DNA from: Microbulbifer litoralis
GTDB lineage: Bacteria > Pseudomonadota > Gammaproteobacteria > Pseudomonadales > Cellvibrionaceae
Reading direction: 5' to 3'
Assembly: GCF_023634065.1 (NCBI RefSeq)
Contig: NZ_JALKCV010000016.1
Location: 1 to 64,000, forward strand
DNA: 64,000 nucleotides
The notes under the pieces were generated by a model. The model did not search any database, was not told where the DNA came from, and saw nothing but the letters and a program-made list of their open reading frames with translations. Shown here piece by piece: positions 10,521-19,806 of this stretch (within the stretch, counting starts at the first letter, position 1; each line of letters opens with the position of its first letter). Both the position numbers and the translations under genes were made by a program.

Positions 10521-11672
10521 TCAGCTGTTTTCCGGATCCGGGTCTTTCTCTGCCGGCGGCGGGTTTTCATTGTTGATTTTCACCGGGCCATCGTTGCGCA
10601 ATTTCAGCAGCCCGGTGGTGGCGATCACTTCACCCGCCTCGATCCCCTCGACGATCTCCACCAGGTCGCCGCGCTCTTCCCCGGTCTTGACCAGGCGCTT
10701 GCGGGCGACGATACCGCTGTCGCCCGAGCCGTCGTTACCGCTCTTTTCCAGAACGAACACCGAGTCGCCGTAGGGCGCAAACAGGATGGCGGTGCGCGGC
10801 ACCACCAGCACGCGCCGATCCGTCGCCAGCTTCACGGTGACATCGGCGTACATGCCGGGGCGCAGTTTGTGCTCGGGGTTGGCCATCGTCGCCTGCACGA
10901 GGAAGTTGCGGCTGGCGCTGTCCACCCGCGGATCGATGGCGGTGATGCGGCCGGGGAAGACGGCCTTCGGGAAGGCACCGGTGCTGACCTCCACCGTCTG
11001 CCCCTCACTGACCCGGGAAAAATGCCGCTCGGGCAACGAGAAATCGACAAAGATCGGCTCCAGTTGCTGTAGCGAGACCACCGCGTCGCCGGGGCTGACA
11101 TTCTGCCCCAGATCCACCTGGCGGATCCCAAGCTGGCCGGTAAACGGCGCGGTGACACGCCGCTCGGACACCGTGGCGCGCTGCACTTCCAACTGCGCCA
11201 GGACCTGGTCGAGACGGCTCAGGGCGTCATCCAGTTCCGCATCGGTAGTGACCCCCCGTTTGTGCAGCGAGGCGATGCGCTCGTGGTCGCGCCGGGCGAG
11301 CATCAATTCCGCCTTCAACACTTTCAGCTGCGCCTTCTCCGGTTCCGCGGCCAACTCCACCAGCAGTTCGCCGCTGTTCGCCCGCTGCCCGGACTTGAAG
11401 TGAATTGCACTGACCACGCCCTGCGCCTGGGTGGTGACATCCACGCCGTTGACGGCGCGCATGGAACCCACCGCCAGTAGCATCTGCTGCCAGGTCTGTT
11501 GTTCTACCCGGGTGGAAGTCACCGTGGCCGGCGGCTGCGCCATACTGTCGAGCGCCTTGTTCATCATGAATTTGCCAAACATCTTGAAGGCAAAAATACC
11601 ACCGAACAGCAGCAGGCAGCCCAGCAGCATCCACAGCATGGGTCCGTTGAAGACTTTTCTCGCTTGTACCAC
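10521..11672 (-). CDS. RND efflux periplasmic adaptor (membrane fusion protein)
   Basis: This protein links the RND permease to an outer-membrane channel. An N-terminal membrane anchor (PMLWMLLGCLLLFGGIFAFK) is followed by a biotinyl-lipoyl half-motif, an alpha-hairpin with heptad character (about 100-150), the second lipoyl half (TAPFTGQLGIRQVDLGQNV), a beta-barrel and the membrane-proximal domain. The frame extends to a GTG at 11705. I chose the GTG at 11672, preceded by GGGA, because it gives a short basic segment before the anchor; an ATG at 11639 is also possible. It lies 27 nt upstream of the permease gene in an apparent two-gene operon. Confidence 0.88.
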   Translation of the reverse strand: MVQARKVFNGPMLWMLLGCLLLFGGIFAFKMFGKFMMNKALDSMAQPPATVTSTRVEQQTWQQMLLAVGSMRAVNGVDVTTQAQGVVSAIHFKSGQRANSGELLVELAAEPEKAQLKVLKAELMLARRDHERIASLHKRGVTTDAELDDALSRLDQVLAQLEVQRATVSERRVTAPFTGQLGIRQVDLGQNVSPGDAVVSLQQLEPIFVDFSLPERHFSRVSEGQTVEVSTGAFPKAVFPGRITAIDPRVDSASRNFLVQATMANPEHKLRPGMYADVTVKLATDRRVLVVPRTAILFAPYGDSVFVLEKSGNDGSGDSGIVARKRLVKTGEERGDLVEIVEGIEAGEVIATTGLLKLRNDGPVKINNENPPPAEKDPDPENS

Positions 11673-11839
11673 TGAAAATCCCGTTGTTGCGGCACGCAGG
11701 TCCACCGATCGATCGCCCTGCGCCGGATCGCACTGATGACAGGATAGGCAAGTCTAGTCGCTCTGGTGGCTGCAACGCGGTGAAAGGAGAAGTGAGAGGA
11801 GAGGAGAGAACGAATGAAAGGAAACAGGTGCAAAGATAC

Positions 11840-11867
11840 AGCGGTCGACGACGCCGCGCCGACCGCT
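11840..11867 (-). terminator. Hairpin downstream of clpB, possible terminator
   Basis: AGCGGTCG and CGACCGCT form an 8-bp stem just past the clpB stop. The following minus-strand sequence has only a short interrupted T-run, so intrinsic termination is uncertain. Confidence 0.35.
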
Positions 11868-11881
11868 GCAGACGGACGAAG

Positions 11882-14488
11882 CTACTTGTGGAAAACCGCT
11901 TTGTCGTCCTCCACTTCCACATGTACGGTATCGCCGGGAACAAACTCTCCCGCCAGCACCTCCTGTGCCAGCGGGTTTTCCAGCCACATCTGGATGGCGC
12001 GCTTGAGCGGACGGGCGCCATAGACCGGATCGAAGCCGACATCGGCGAGCTTGTCGACCATGGCATCGGAGACCTCAAGGCCCAGGTCGCGATCCGCCAG
12101 TCGCCTGCGCAACAGTCCGAGCTGGATTTCGGCGATGGAGCGTACTTCCGCTTTGTCAAGCGGGTGGAAGACCACGACTTCGTCGATGCGGTTGATGAAC
12201 TCCGGGCGGAAATGGTCGCCCACCACATCCATGACCGCGCTCTTCATCTGCCGATAGTTGATCTCGGAATCCAGCTCGTCGCTGTCGCGCGCGCCGGCAT
12301 ATTTCTGGATCAGGTCGGAACCCAGGTTGGAGGTCATCACCACCACGGTGTTGCGGAAATCCACCGTGCGGCCCTGGCCGTCGGTCAGGCGGCCGTCCTC
12401 GAGCACCTGCAGCAGGATATTGAATACATCCGGGTGCGCTTTTTCCACTTCGTCGAGCAGCAGTACCGAATAGGGTTTGCGCCGCACCGCCTCGGTCAGG
12501 TAGCCGCCCTCCTCGTAGCCGACGTAACCGGGGGGCGCGCCGATCAAACGCGCGACCGAGTGCTTCTCCATAAACTCGGACATATCGATACGCACCATGG
12601 CGTCCTCGGTATCGAACAGGAACTGCGCCAGCGCCTTGCACAGCTCGGTCTTGCCGACACCGGTGGGGCCCAGGAACAGGAAGGAACCGTTGGGCCGGTT
12701 GGGGTCGGCGAGGCCGGCGCGGGAGCGGCGCACCGCGTTGGCGACCGCGTTGACCGCCTCGTCCTGGCCGATCACACGGTTGTGCAGCGCGTCTTCCATT
12801 CGCAGCAGTTTTTCCCGCTCACCCTCGAGCATTTTTGCCACTGGAATACCGGTCCAGCGGGAAACCACTTCCGCCACCTCCTCGTCGGTGACACGGTTGC
12901 GGAGCAGTTGCGGCTCCTCGCTGTCTTCGGCACTGTCGGCGGACCGCAACTGCTGTTCGAGCTGCGGGATCACGCCGTACTGCAATTCCGACATGCGCGT
13001 CAGGTCGCCGGCGCGGCGCGCGGCCTCCATATCCAGCTTGGCCTGCTCGAGTTTTTCCTTGATGTCGTGGCTGCCGGCGAGCTTGGCTTTTTCCGCCTTC
13101 CAGACTTCGTCGAGATCCGCGTATTCTTTTTCCAGCTGGTGGATTTCCTCCTCGAGTTTTTCCAGCCGCTTCTGCGCCGCCTCGTCGTCCTTGTCCTTTT
13201 TCAGCGCCTCGCGCTCGATCTTCAGCTGGATCAGGCGCCGGTCGAGCTTGTCCATTTCCTCGGGCTTGGAATCGATCTCCATGCGGATGCGGCTGGCGGC
13301 TTCGTCGATCAGGTCGATGGCTTTGTCCGGCAGTTGGCGGTCGGTGATATAGCGCTGGGACAGACGCGTGGCGGCGATGATGGCGCCGTCGGTAATATCC
13401 ACCCCATGGTGCACTTCATAGCGCTCTTTCAGGCCGCGCAGGATGGCGATGGTGTCCTCTTCGGTGGGTTCGTCCACCAGCACCTTCTGGAAGCGGCGCT
13501 CCAGCGCGGCGTCCTTCTCGATATACTTGCGGTACTCATCCAGCGTGGTGGCGCCGACACAGTGCAACTCGCCGCGCGCCAGCGCCGGCTTCAACATATT
13601 GCCCGCATCCATCGCGCCCTCGGCCTTGCCGGCGCCGACCATGGTATGCAGTTCGTCGATAAACAGGATGACGCGGCCTTCCTGTTTGGACAGTTCGTTG
13701 AGCACCGCTTTCAGGCGCTCCTCGAATTCGCCGCGGAATTTCGCCCCGGCCAGCAGTGCGCCCAGGTCCAGTGACAACAAGCGCTTGTCTTTCAATCCCT
13801 CCGGCACTTCGCCGTTGACGATGCGCTGCGCCAGCCCCTCGACGATCGCGGTCTTGCCCACGCCGGGTTCGCCGATCAGCACCGGGTTGTTTTTGGTGCG
13901 CCGCTGCAGAACCTGGATGGTGCGGCGGATTTCGTCGTCGCGGCCGATCACCGGATCCAGCTTGCCGGCCACGGCACGCTCGGTCAGGTCGAGGGTATAT
14001 TTGTCCAGGGCCTGGCGCGCCTCTTCCGCATTCGGGTCGTCGACCTTCTCGTCGCCGCGCACTTTTTCGATCGCCGCCTGCAGCTGTTTTTCGTCGCCGT
14101 TGGCTTTCAGGATTTTGGCGATTTCGCCGGCGGCGGAATCGAATGCGGCCAGCAACACCGTCTCGCTGGAAATAAAACTGTCGCCATTCTTCTGCGCTTT
14201 TTTGTCCGCCAGGTTGAACAGCCGCGCCAGCTCCTGGGACATGCCCACATCGCCGGTGGGCGAGCTGATGGTGGGCAGGCTGTCGAGCCGTTTCGCCAGG
14301 TCGTTGCGTAGGCCGTTCAGGTTGAACCCCGCCTGGGACAGAAACGCCGGCACGCTGCCGTTGTTCTGGTTCAACAGCGCCTGCAGCAGGTGCTCCGGAT
14401 AAATCTGGTTGTGATCCCGCCCCACGGCCAGGGACTGCGCATCGGCGATTGCCGACTGCAGCGGATTGGTCATTCGGTCTATACGCAC
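11882..14488 (-). CDS. clpB: ATP-dependent disaggregase ClpB
   Basis: An AAA+ chaperone that works with DnaK to resolubilise aggregates. The order is: N-terminal Clp repeat domain; AAA-1 with Walker A GEPGVGKT (about residue 205); a long coiled-coil middle domain (about 400-525, rich in Lys/Glu/Leu/Ala heptads); and AAA-2 with GPTGVGKT (about 605) and Walker [14 protein letters not shown]. The 868-residue length is complete. The family start MRIDR is encoded here from a GTG; an ATG lies five codons later, but conservation favours the GTG. A heat-shock-like promoter can be proposed upstream. Confidence 0.97.
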   Translation of the reverse strand: MRIDRMTNPLQSAIADAQSLAVGRDHNQIYPEHLLQALLNQNNGSVPAFLSQAGFNLNGLRNDLAKRLDSLPTISSPTGDVGMSQELARLFNLADKKAQKNGDSFISSETVLLAAFDSAAGEIAKILKANGDEKQLQAAIEKVRGDEKVDDPNAEEARQALDKYTLDLTERAVAGKLDPVIGRDDEIRRTIQVLQRRTKNNPVLIGEPGVGKTAIVEGLAQRIVNGEVPEGLKDKRLLSLDLGALLAGAKFRGEFEERLKAVLNELSKQEGRVILFIDELHTMVGAGKAEGAMDAGNMLKPALARGELHCVGATTLDEYRKYIEKDAALERRFQKVLVDEPTEEDTIAILRGLKERYEVHHGVDITDGAIIAATRLSQRYITDRQLPDKAIDLIDEAASRIRMEIDSKPEEMDKLDRRLIQLKIEREALKKDKDDEAAQKRLEKLEEEIHQLEKEYADLDEVWKAEKAKLAGSHDIKEKLEQAKLDMEAARRAGDLTRMSELQYGVIPQLEQQLRSADSAEDSEEPQLLRNRVTDEEVAEVVSRWTGIPVAKMLEGEREKLLRMEDALHNRVIGQDEAVNAVANAVRRSRAGLADPNRPNGSFLFLGPTGVGKTELCKALAQFLFDTEDAMVRIDMSEFMEKHSVARLIGAPPGYVGYEEGGYLTEAVRRKPYSVLLLDEVEKAHPDVFNILLQVLEDGRLTDGQGRTVDFRNTVVVMTSNLGSDLIQKYAGARDSDELDSEINYRQMKSAVMDVVGDHFRPEFINRIDEVVVFHPLDKAEVRSIAEIQLGLLRRRLADRDLGLEVSDAMVDKLADVGFDPVYGARPLKRAIQMWLENPLAQEVLAGEFVPGDTVHVEVEDDKAVFHK

Positions 14489-14544
14489 GCTCGGGCCCTC
14501 GGTTTAATTCGACGACATTGCTAAACAGTCTAGTCTGAATATTT

Positions 14545-14572
14545 GGGCGGGGAGAGGGTTTTCAATCTCAAG
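14545..14572 (-). promoter_or_regulatory. Candidate sigma-32-like promoter for clpB
   Basis: On the minus strand CTTGAGA is followed after 13 bases by CCCCGCCC, resembling the heat-shock pattern CTTGAAA-N(11-16)-CCCCATNT. It lies about 57 bases upstream of the GTG. The second box is a poor match, so this rests mainly on position and on the known heat-shock control of clpB in other bacteria. Confidence 0.35.
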
Positions 14573-14643
14573 TTTCGGGGTTCAGATCGGGGAGCCGGAG
14601 CCGGCTTGTGCCATCGACAGCCACCTCGAACTCCGAAACTTGA
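14567..14643. repeat. Inverted repeat upstream of clpB
   Basis: CTCAAGTTTCGG at 14567-14578 is repeated as its exact reverse complement at 14632-14643, and the similarity continues a few bases inward with one mismatch. The arms bracket about 53 bases between clpB and pgeF, and the left arm overlaps the candidate heat-shock -35. It may be a mobile palindromic repeat or a structured operator. Confidence 0.55.
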
Positions 14644-14695
14644 GTTCAATGCGCACCGACCGGTTAGCCCCTGCCCCTATCAGGGCGCACCCTAC
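14640..14695. repeat. GTAGGGTGCGC-type repeat at the pgeF 3' end
   Basis: Read on the minus strand, GTAGGGTGCGCCCTGATAGG starts at the pgeF stop codon. It belongs to the same GTAGGGTGCGC class as the palindrome after pdsS. Only one arm is well preserved here. Confidence 0.45.
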
Positions 14696-15453
14696 GCGAG
14701 CCAGACCAGGCTGGCCATACGGCCGGTGGTTTTGTCGCGGCGGTAGGAGAAGAAGCTTTCCGTTTCCGATACGGTGCAGCGGTCGCCACCGTAGATATCG
14801 TTCACGCCAAGTTGGCGCAGCTCGGCGCGGGCGAGGCCGTAGATATCGGCGAGAAAGTGCAGTGGTTTTTCGCTGTGCGGGCGAAAGCACCCGGCGATGG
14901 CCTCGGTGTGCCCGCCGCTCTGGGCGTTCTCGAAAAAGGCCTCCAGCACATCGACGCCGGTCTCGAATGCCTGTGAACCGATGGCCGGGCCCAGCCACGC
15001 CAACAGTTCGTCCGGCGGGCAGTCCAGCGCGGCCACGGTGCTGCGCAGAATCCCCTCCGCCAGCCCGCGCCAGCCGGCGTGCGCGGCGGCCACCCGGGTG
15101 CCGGCGCGGTCGCAGAAGAGCACCGGCAGGCAGTCGGCGGTGAGCACGGTGCAGACGGCGCCGGGCCCCTGCGCGAAGCTGGCGTCGGCGGTGCGCACCA
15201 GGCTGTCGCTGCGGGCCTCGACGGCGCGGTCACTGTGAATCTGCTCCAGCCACTGGGGCTCCGCCGGCAGTTGCAATTCCCGCATCAGTTGGCGGCGATT
15301 GGCGGCCACCGCCTCCGGCTCGTCGCCCACATGGTCGCCGAGATTGAAGGACGCATAGGCCCCCCGGCTGTGACCGCCGCTGCGCAGGCTGGTGGCCGCG
15401 CGGACGTTGGCGGGGGCGGGCCAGTCGGGGATCAGGTAGTGGTCGCTGGGCAT
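14692..15453 (-). CDS. pgeF: Peptidoglycan editing factor / YfiH-type purine nucleoside phosphorylase-laccase
   Basis: A multi-copper-polyphenol-oxidase-fold protein (YfiH/PgeF). E. coli YfiH edits UDP-MurNAc-L-Ser misincorporation, and homologues act on purine nucleosides. The conserved metal/active-site residues are visible: H73 (EQIHSD), C108 (TADCLPVLF) and H125 (HAGWRG), with the C-terminal segment SYRRDKTTGRMASLVW. Length is 253 residues, as usual. It lies between clpB and rluD on the same strand, the conserved rluD-pgeF-clpB order. Its TAG stop falls inside a GTAGGGTGCGCCC repeat. Confidence 0.92.
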   Translation of the reverse strand: MPSDHYLIPDWPAPANVRAATSLRSGGHSRGAYASFNLGDHVGDEPEAVAANRRQLMRELQLPAEPQWLEQIHSDRAVEARSDSLVRTADASFAQGPGAVCTVLTADCLPVLFCDRAGTRVAAAHAGWRGLAEGILRSTVAALDCPPDELLAWLGPAIGSQAFETGVDVLEAFFENAQSGGHTEAIAGCFRPHSEKPLHFLADIYGLARAELRQLGVNDIYGGDRCTVSETESFFSYRRDKTTGRMASLVWLA

Positions 15454-15600
15454 CTGTTTATTGACCTTAATCAGTTGTGGGGAAGCGTTTTGTGTTTTGG
15501 GGCAACTCCACCTGGCGCGGTTAGATGACGCAGTGGCGGCCCTGCTCCTGCTACCCGGAGCTTCTTGTGGGACACGGCTTCCAAATTCTTTTCACACTTG

Positions 15601-15764
15601 CTAGTGGCCCATGCGGAAAGTTGTGTAACTGTTCGCGTCGCCAAAGCGTCCAGCTCTGCGTTGAGAAAGCTTGAAATAGAACCACTATTCCTGCGCTTTC
15701 TCGCCTTGATCTGAACACTTTGGCTGTGCTCCTTAGTCACCAAACTTTCCGCATGGACCACTAG
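15601..15764. repeat. 164-bp palindromic element M1
   Basis: The element starts CTAGTGG and ends CCACTAG. Its arms CCATGCGGAAAGTT and AACTTTCCGCATGG pair, as do inner segments CCAAAG/CTTTGG and GAGAAAGC/GCTTTCTC, so the whole unit can fold on itself. It has the same length and inner sequence as M2 (37734-37897) and M3 (62450-62613). Its outer arms differ from theirs but remain complementary to each other. No coding capacity. Confidence 0.85.
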
Positions 15765-15796
15765 TCAGCGAAATAGAACACCTCTGTCGATGCGAA

Positions 15797-15914
15797 GGCG
15801 CTGATGCCGGTGGCTATTTGCCAGACCTTATGAGACAGGGATGTCGATTAGAGCGTACAGGGACGTATTCACAGCGTGTCTGGCAAATAGCCACCGGTAG
15901 CAGTGCCGCCACGG
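15797..15914. repeat. Palindromic element P1
   Basis: Perfect 20-bp arms CCGGTGGCTATTTGCCAGAC at 15807-15826 and its complement at 15878-15897 flank a 51-base loop containing the conserved core ACAGGGACGTATTCAC. Weaker pairing continues outward (GGCGCTGATG / AGTGCCGCC). The core recurs in P2 and P3 near 48.3-48.5 kb with different arms. Confidence 0.8.
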
Positions 15915-15965
15915 GACCATCTAACCAGCACCCAGCCCCACGGCGGGCATCCACAAAGCTCGCCC

Positions 15966-16916
15966 CTACATGTCCACTCGCAATAGTTCAAGCAATCGCA
16001 GCATATCCTCCGGCATCGGCGCCGACCAGTGCATCTCTTCGCTGCTTCGCGGGTGAATCAGCGACAGCTCCGCCGCGTGCAGCGCCTGGCGCGGGAACTG
16101 CTGCAGTGCCTCGACCAGCTCGGAACTGGCCTCGGGCGGCAATTTGGGGCGGCCGCCGTAGAGGGGATCGCCCACCAGCGGGTGACGGATATGGGCCATA
16201 TGCACGCGGATCTGGTGGGTGCGGCCGCTTTCCAGCTGGCAGCGCAGGTGGGTGTGGGCGCGGAAGCGCTCCCGTACCCGGTAGTGAGTGACCGCTTCCT
16301 TACCACCGTGTTCCAGAACGGCCATCTTCAGGCGATTCTGGCGGTGGCGCCCCATGGGCGCATCCACGGTGCCGCCGCCGGTCACCGCGCCCTGGACGAC
16401 GGCGTCGTAGAGGCGGCTGACGCTGCGCGCCTTGAGCTGGCCCACCAGGTCGACCTGCGCCGGCAGCGTCTTGGCCACCACCATCAGGCCGCTGGTGTCC
16501 TTGTCCAGGCGGTGGACGATGCCCGCCCGCGGCACCAGCTCCAGTGCCGGGCAGTGGTACAGCAGGCCGTTCAGCAGGGTGCCGTCGGGATTGCCGGCGG
16601 CCGGGTGCACCACCAGCCCCGCCGGCTTGTTGAGTACCAACAGGCTGTCGTCCTCGTAGACGATATCCAGCCCGATCGGCTGGGCGCACCATTCCCCCTG
16701 GGGTTCCAGTTCCGCGCGAAGGCTCAGCAGCTCGCCACCGAACAGCCTGTCTTTGGGTTTCGCGGAGCGCCCGTCGACGGTCAATTGGCCGCCTTTTATC
16801 CAGCCCTGCAGCCGGGCGCGGGAGTAATCGGGGATCAATTCGGCCGCGGCCTGGTCCAACCTCTGGCCGGCGAGCTGCGCCGGGACTTCGACATCGACTT
16901 CGAGCTGTTCATTCAT
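15966..16916 (-). CDS. rluD: 23S rRNA pseudouridine(1911/1915/1917) synthase
   Basis: RluD modifies helix 69 of 23S rRNA. An N-terminal S4-like RNA-binding domain (about 15-75) is followed by the catalytic domain with the family motif HRLDKDTSG and nucleophile Asp138. Arginine- and histidine-rich GRTHQIRVHMAHIRHPLVGD lies in the C-terminal half. Length is 316 residues, as expected. The gene is divergent from bamD with 135 bases between them, a widely conserved pair. Its stop codon TAG is the start of a GTAGGGGCG repeat. Confidence 0.95.
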   Translation of the reverse strand: MNEQLEVDVEVPAQLAGQRLDQAAAELIPDYSRARLQGWIKGGQLTVDGRSAKPKDRLFGGELLSLRAELEPQGEWCAQPIGLDIVYEDDSLLVLNKPAGLVVHPAAGNPDGTLLNGLLYHCPALELVPRAGIVHRLDKDTSGLMVVAKTLPAQVDLVGQLKARSVSRLYDAVVQGAVTGGGTVDAPMGRHRQNRLKMAVLEHGGKEAVTHYRVRERFRAHTHLRCQLESGRTHQIRVHMAHIRHPLVGDPLYGGRPKLPPEASSELVEALQQFPRQALHAAELSLIHPRSSEEMHWSAPMPEDMLRLLELLRVDM

Positions 16917-17051
16917 TGAGCAAATTCAAACACTTTGGGCAGCTCCGTGACTGTGGTTAAATGGCGGGCCGCCGATTTCCTATAATGGCGGCGAGTTTAC
17001 CGCACCTGCCGATACGGTGTGGCGCCGAGTAGCAAAAGGTAGAGAGTAATA

Positions 17052-18002
17052 ATGATAGAGCGAGGGGCTATGCAGGCCTGGAAAACGTCGGTTTTGGTTT
17101 TGTTGTCCGCGATCCTGGTCGCCTGCGCCAGCACCGATGAGTCGGAAGAGGGGCTGCCCACCGGCAGCCGCACCGAGCAGGCTTTCTACGAGGCCGCCCA
17201 GCGCCAGTTGAAATCCAGCCAGTGGGACTTGGCGATCAAGAACCTGCGGGCGCTGGAAGACAACTTCCCGTTCGGCAACTACGCCGAGCAGGCCCAGTTG
17301 GAGCTGATCTACGCCTATTACCGCAACTACGAGAACGACGCCGCCATCGCCTCCGCGGACCGCTTTATCCGCCTGCACCCGCAGCACCGCAACGTCGACT
17401 ACGCCTATTACATGAAAGGGCTGTCGTCCTTTACCGAGGGCACCGGCCTGTTCGAGCGCTTCCTGCCCACGGACATGACCAGCCGCGACCCGGGCTCGGC
17501 GCGTGAGTCCTTCGCCTACTTCTCCCAGTTGATGGCCCGCTACCCGGACAGCCGCTACGCGCCGGACGCGCAAAAGCGCATGATTCACCTGCGCAACCTG
17601 CTGGCGCGCTATGAGGTCCACGTGGCCAACTACTACTTCAAGCGCGGCGCCTACCTGGCCGCTGCCAACCGCGGGCGCTACGTGGTGGAGAACTTCCAGC
17701 AGACCCCGGCGGTGCCGGACGCGCTGGCGGTGATGGTGCAGGGCTACAACCTGCTGGAGATGTCGCAACTGGAAGCCAACGCGCTGCGCGTACTGCGCAC
17801 CAACTACCCGCAACACCCGGCCTTCGAGGACGACGGCTCCTTCAATTACGACTACTACAAGGGCGCCGCTGGCCGCAGCATCCTGCACCGGCTGACCCTG
17901 GGCCTGTTCGAGAAATCCGACCCGCGCGGCTTCGACAGCCGCGAGCTGTACAACGCGGAGTACCGCCGCGAGGACGCACCGCTGCCGCCGGAGCTGATGT
18001 GA
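17052..18002 (+). CDS. bamD: Outer membrane protein assembly factor BamD
   Basis: An essential lipoprotein of the BAM complex that inserts beta-barrels into the outer membrane. A lipoprotein signal ends in the lipobox LVAC with Cys25. TPR-like repeats follow, with the typical segment [24 protein letters not shown] and the run of aromatic residues expected for the YfiO/BamD family. Length is 316 residues, somewhat longer than E. coli BamD. Two starts are possible: this ATG, or the ATG at 17070 after GAGGGG, which would shorten the signal by six residues. It stands alone, divergent from rluD and convergent with nadE. Confidence 0.93.
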   Translation: MIERGAMQAWKTSVLVLLSAILVACASTDESEEGLPTGSRTEQAFYEAAQRQLKSSQWDLAIKNLRALEDNFPFGNYAEQAQLELIYAYYRNYENDAAIASADRFIRLHPQHRNVDYAYYMKGLSSFTEGTGLFERFLPTDMTSRDPGSARESFAYFSQLMARYPDSRYAPDAQKRMIHLRNLLARYEVHVANYYFKRGAYLAAANRGRYVVENFQQTPAVPDALAVMVQGYNLLEMSQLEANALRVLRTNYPQHPAFEDDGSFNYDYYKGAAGRSILHRLTLGLFEKSDPRGFDSRELYNAEYRREDAPLPPELM

Positions 18003-18068
18003 ATGCGGACAAATCTGCCGGGAGCAGGTTTGCACAGCCGAAGGCCGAAGGTTGCCCACGAAGCGGGT

Positions 18069-18088
18069 GAAGTGCAGGAATGCACTTC
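18069..18088. terminator. Hairpin between convergent bamD and nadE
   Basis: GAAGTGCA-GGAA-TGCACTTC makes a perfect 8-bp stem with a tetraloop between the two convergent stop codons. Neither side has a clear T-run, so it is at best a weak terminator. Confidence 0.35.
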
Positions 18089-18097
18089 ATTCCGCAC

Positions 18098-19726
18098 TTA
18101 CTCTCCCGCTTTCCACCCGTTGGTAATCGGATAGCGCCGGTCGCGGCCGAAGCCGCGCTCGGAGATCCGCACTCCCACCGCCGCCTGGCGGCGCTTGTAC
18201 TCATTGCGATCCACCAGCCGCACCACCCGCTCCACCGTCTCCCGGTCGTAACCGGCGGCGACGATATCCGCGGCGCTGCTGTCGCGGTCGATGTACAGGT
18301 GGAGGATATGGTCCAGTGCGTCGTAGGGCGGCAGGCTGTCGGAATCCACCTGGTCCGGTGCCAGTTCGGCGCTGGGCGGGCGGGTGATCACCGACTCGGG
18401 AATCACCTCGGACAGGGTGTTGCGATAGCGGGCCAGCTCGAACACCAGGGTCTTGGGCACGTCCTTGAGCGCGTTGTAGCCGCCCACCATATCGCCGTAG
18501 AGGGTCGCATAACCCACCGCCAACTCGCTTTTGTTGCCGGTCGTCAGCACCATGGCGCCCTTCTTGTTGGAGATCGCCATCAGCAGCACGCCGCGGGAGC
18601 GGGCCTGCAGGTTTTCCTCGGTGGTATCCCGCTCGCTGCCGGCGAACTCCTCCGCCAGCGCGCCCATAAAGGCGTCAAAGATGGACTCGATACTGATCAC
18701 CCGGTAGTGGATGCCGAGCCTCTGTGCCTGGTCGGCTGCGTCGTTCCTGCTCAGGTCCGAGGTGTAGCGGAACGGCATCATCACCGCCTCGACCCGGTCC
18801 GCCCCCAGCGCGTCCACGGCGATGGCCAGCGTCAGCGCGGAGTCGATACCGCCGGACAGGCCCAGCACCACGCCGTTGAAGCCGTTCTTGTTCACATAGT
18901 CGCGCACACCCAACACCAGTGCCTGGTAGACGGAGGCCAGGTCCGGCAGTGCCGGGGTTACCTCCCCGGCGCTCACGGTCACCCCATCATCGCGCTGCTC
19001 GACAGTCACCGGCAGCAGGTGCTCGACAAACTCCGGCGCCCGAGTGCACAGCTTGCCCTGGGCATCGACGGCGAAGGAGCCGCCATCGAACACCAGTTCA
19101 TCCTGGCCACCGAACCAGTTGACGTAGACGATGGGCATGTTTGCGGCGCGGGCCTGGTTGGCGAGCAGCTCCAGGCGCTCCTGGGCCTTGCCGCGGTGGA
19201 AGGGCGAGGCGTTGATATTCAGCATCAGGCGGGCGCCGGCGGCGGCCGCCTGGGCGGCCGGTTCCGGGTGCCAGATATCCTCGCAGATGGTGATCGCCGT
19301 GGGGATGCCCTTGATATCCACCACGCAGGGGCGATCACCGGGCACGAAATAGCGCATCTCGTCGAAGACCTGGTAGTTGGGCAACTTCTGCTTGGCGTAT
19401 TCGACCGCCAGCTCGCCGTCGGCGATCAGCCCGGCCATGTTGAACACCTTGCCGGCCACCACCCGCGGGTAGCCAATCAGCACCGCACAGGGCAGGTCCG
19501 CCGCACAGAGTTGCTGTAAGGCATCGTCGATACGCTTCTGCATGCTCGGGCGCAACAGCAGGTCCTCGGGCGGATAGCCACACAGGGTCAGCTCCGGGAA
19601 CAGCACCAGCTCGGCCCGCTGCTCCCGGTGCGCGCGTCTCGCCACCTCGATCACCTGCGCAGTATTGCCGGGGATATCCCCCACCAGAGAATTGATTTGT
19701 GCCAGCACTAGCTGCAAAGTAGACAT
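18098..19726 (-). CDS. nadE: Glutamine-dependent NAD+ synthetase
   Basis: This enzyme amidates deamido-NAD+ to NAD+ using glutamine. The N-terminal nitrilase-type glutaminase domain carries the triad Glu45 (FPELTLCGYPPEDL), Lys114 (KLPNY) and Cys148 (TICEDIW). The C-terminal ATP-pyrophosphatase domain has the P-loop LSGGIDSALT. The ammonia-channel type is the 540-residue form, matching 542 here. The frame extends ten codons upstream, but the ATG giving MSTLQLVLAQ has GAGG about 8 nt before it. It is transcribed divergently from pilS, whose frame begins just beyond. Confidence 0.95.
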   Translation of the reverse strand: MSTLQLVLAQINSLVGDIPGNTAQVIEVARRAHREQRAELVLFPELTLCGYPPEDLLLRPSMQKRIDDALQQLCAADLPCAVLIGYPRVVAGKVFNMAGLIADGELAVEYAKQKLPNYQVFDEMRYFVPGDRPCVVDIKGIPTAITICEDIWHPEPAAQAAAAGARLMLNINASPFHRGKAQERLELLANQARAANMPIVYVNWFGGQDELVFDGGSFAVDAQGKLCTRAPEFVEHLLPVTVEQRDDGVTVSAGEVTPALPDLASVYQALVLGVRDYVNKNGFNGVVLGLSGGIDSALTLAIAVDALGADRVEAVMMPFRYTSDLSRNDAADQAQRLGIHYRVISIESIFDAFMGALAEEFAGSERDTTEENLQARSRGVLLMAISNKKGAMVLTTGNKSELAVGYATLYGDMVGGYNALKDVPKTLVFELARYRNTLSEVIPESVITRPPSAELAPDQVDSDSLPPYDALDHILHLYIDRDSSAADIVAAGYDRETVERVVRLVDRNEYKRRQAAVGVRISERGFGRDRRYPITNGWKAGE

Positions 19727-19806
19727 CTTCAGACCTCGAACCAGATATCCGCCCATTGTATCGCGAGCCGAGGGACGTCAGCCAAGACAACAACGAGAAG
19801 AACGCC

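Larger units (their letters stand above)
15454..15965. other. Repeat-filled gene-free stretch between pgeF and rluD
   Basis: These 512 bases hold no credible gene. In order they contain a half copy of the P palindrome family (about 15534-15577, GGAGCTTCTTGTGGGACACG), the complete 164-bp element M1 (15601-15764), element P1 (about 15797-15914) and a decayed GTAGGGGCG repeat running into the rluD stop. Open frames here translate the repeats only. Confidence 0.75.

Noticed and set aside
7380-11072. A 1230-codon open frame on the plus strand opposite the RND genes
   Set aside because: It is antisense to two clearly conserved genes; its translation is His/Gln/Arg-rich without any domain. It is a by-product of GC-biased codon third positions.
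11684-13774. A 696-codon plus-strand frame opposite clpB
   Set aside because: Same reason: a mirror of clpB codon bias with no recognisable motif and no Shine-Dalgarno.
15471-15761. 96-codon minus-strand frame between pgeF and rluD
   Set aside because: It translates element M1 and a half P repeat; coding signal is absent.
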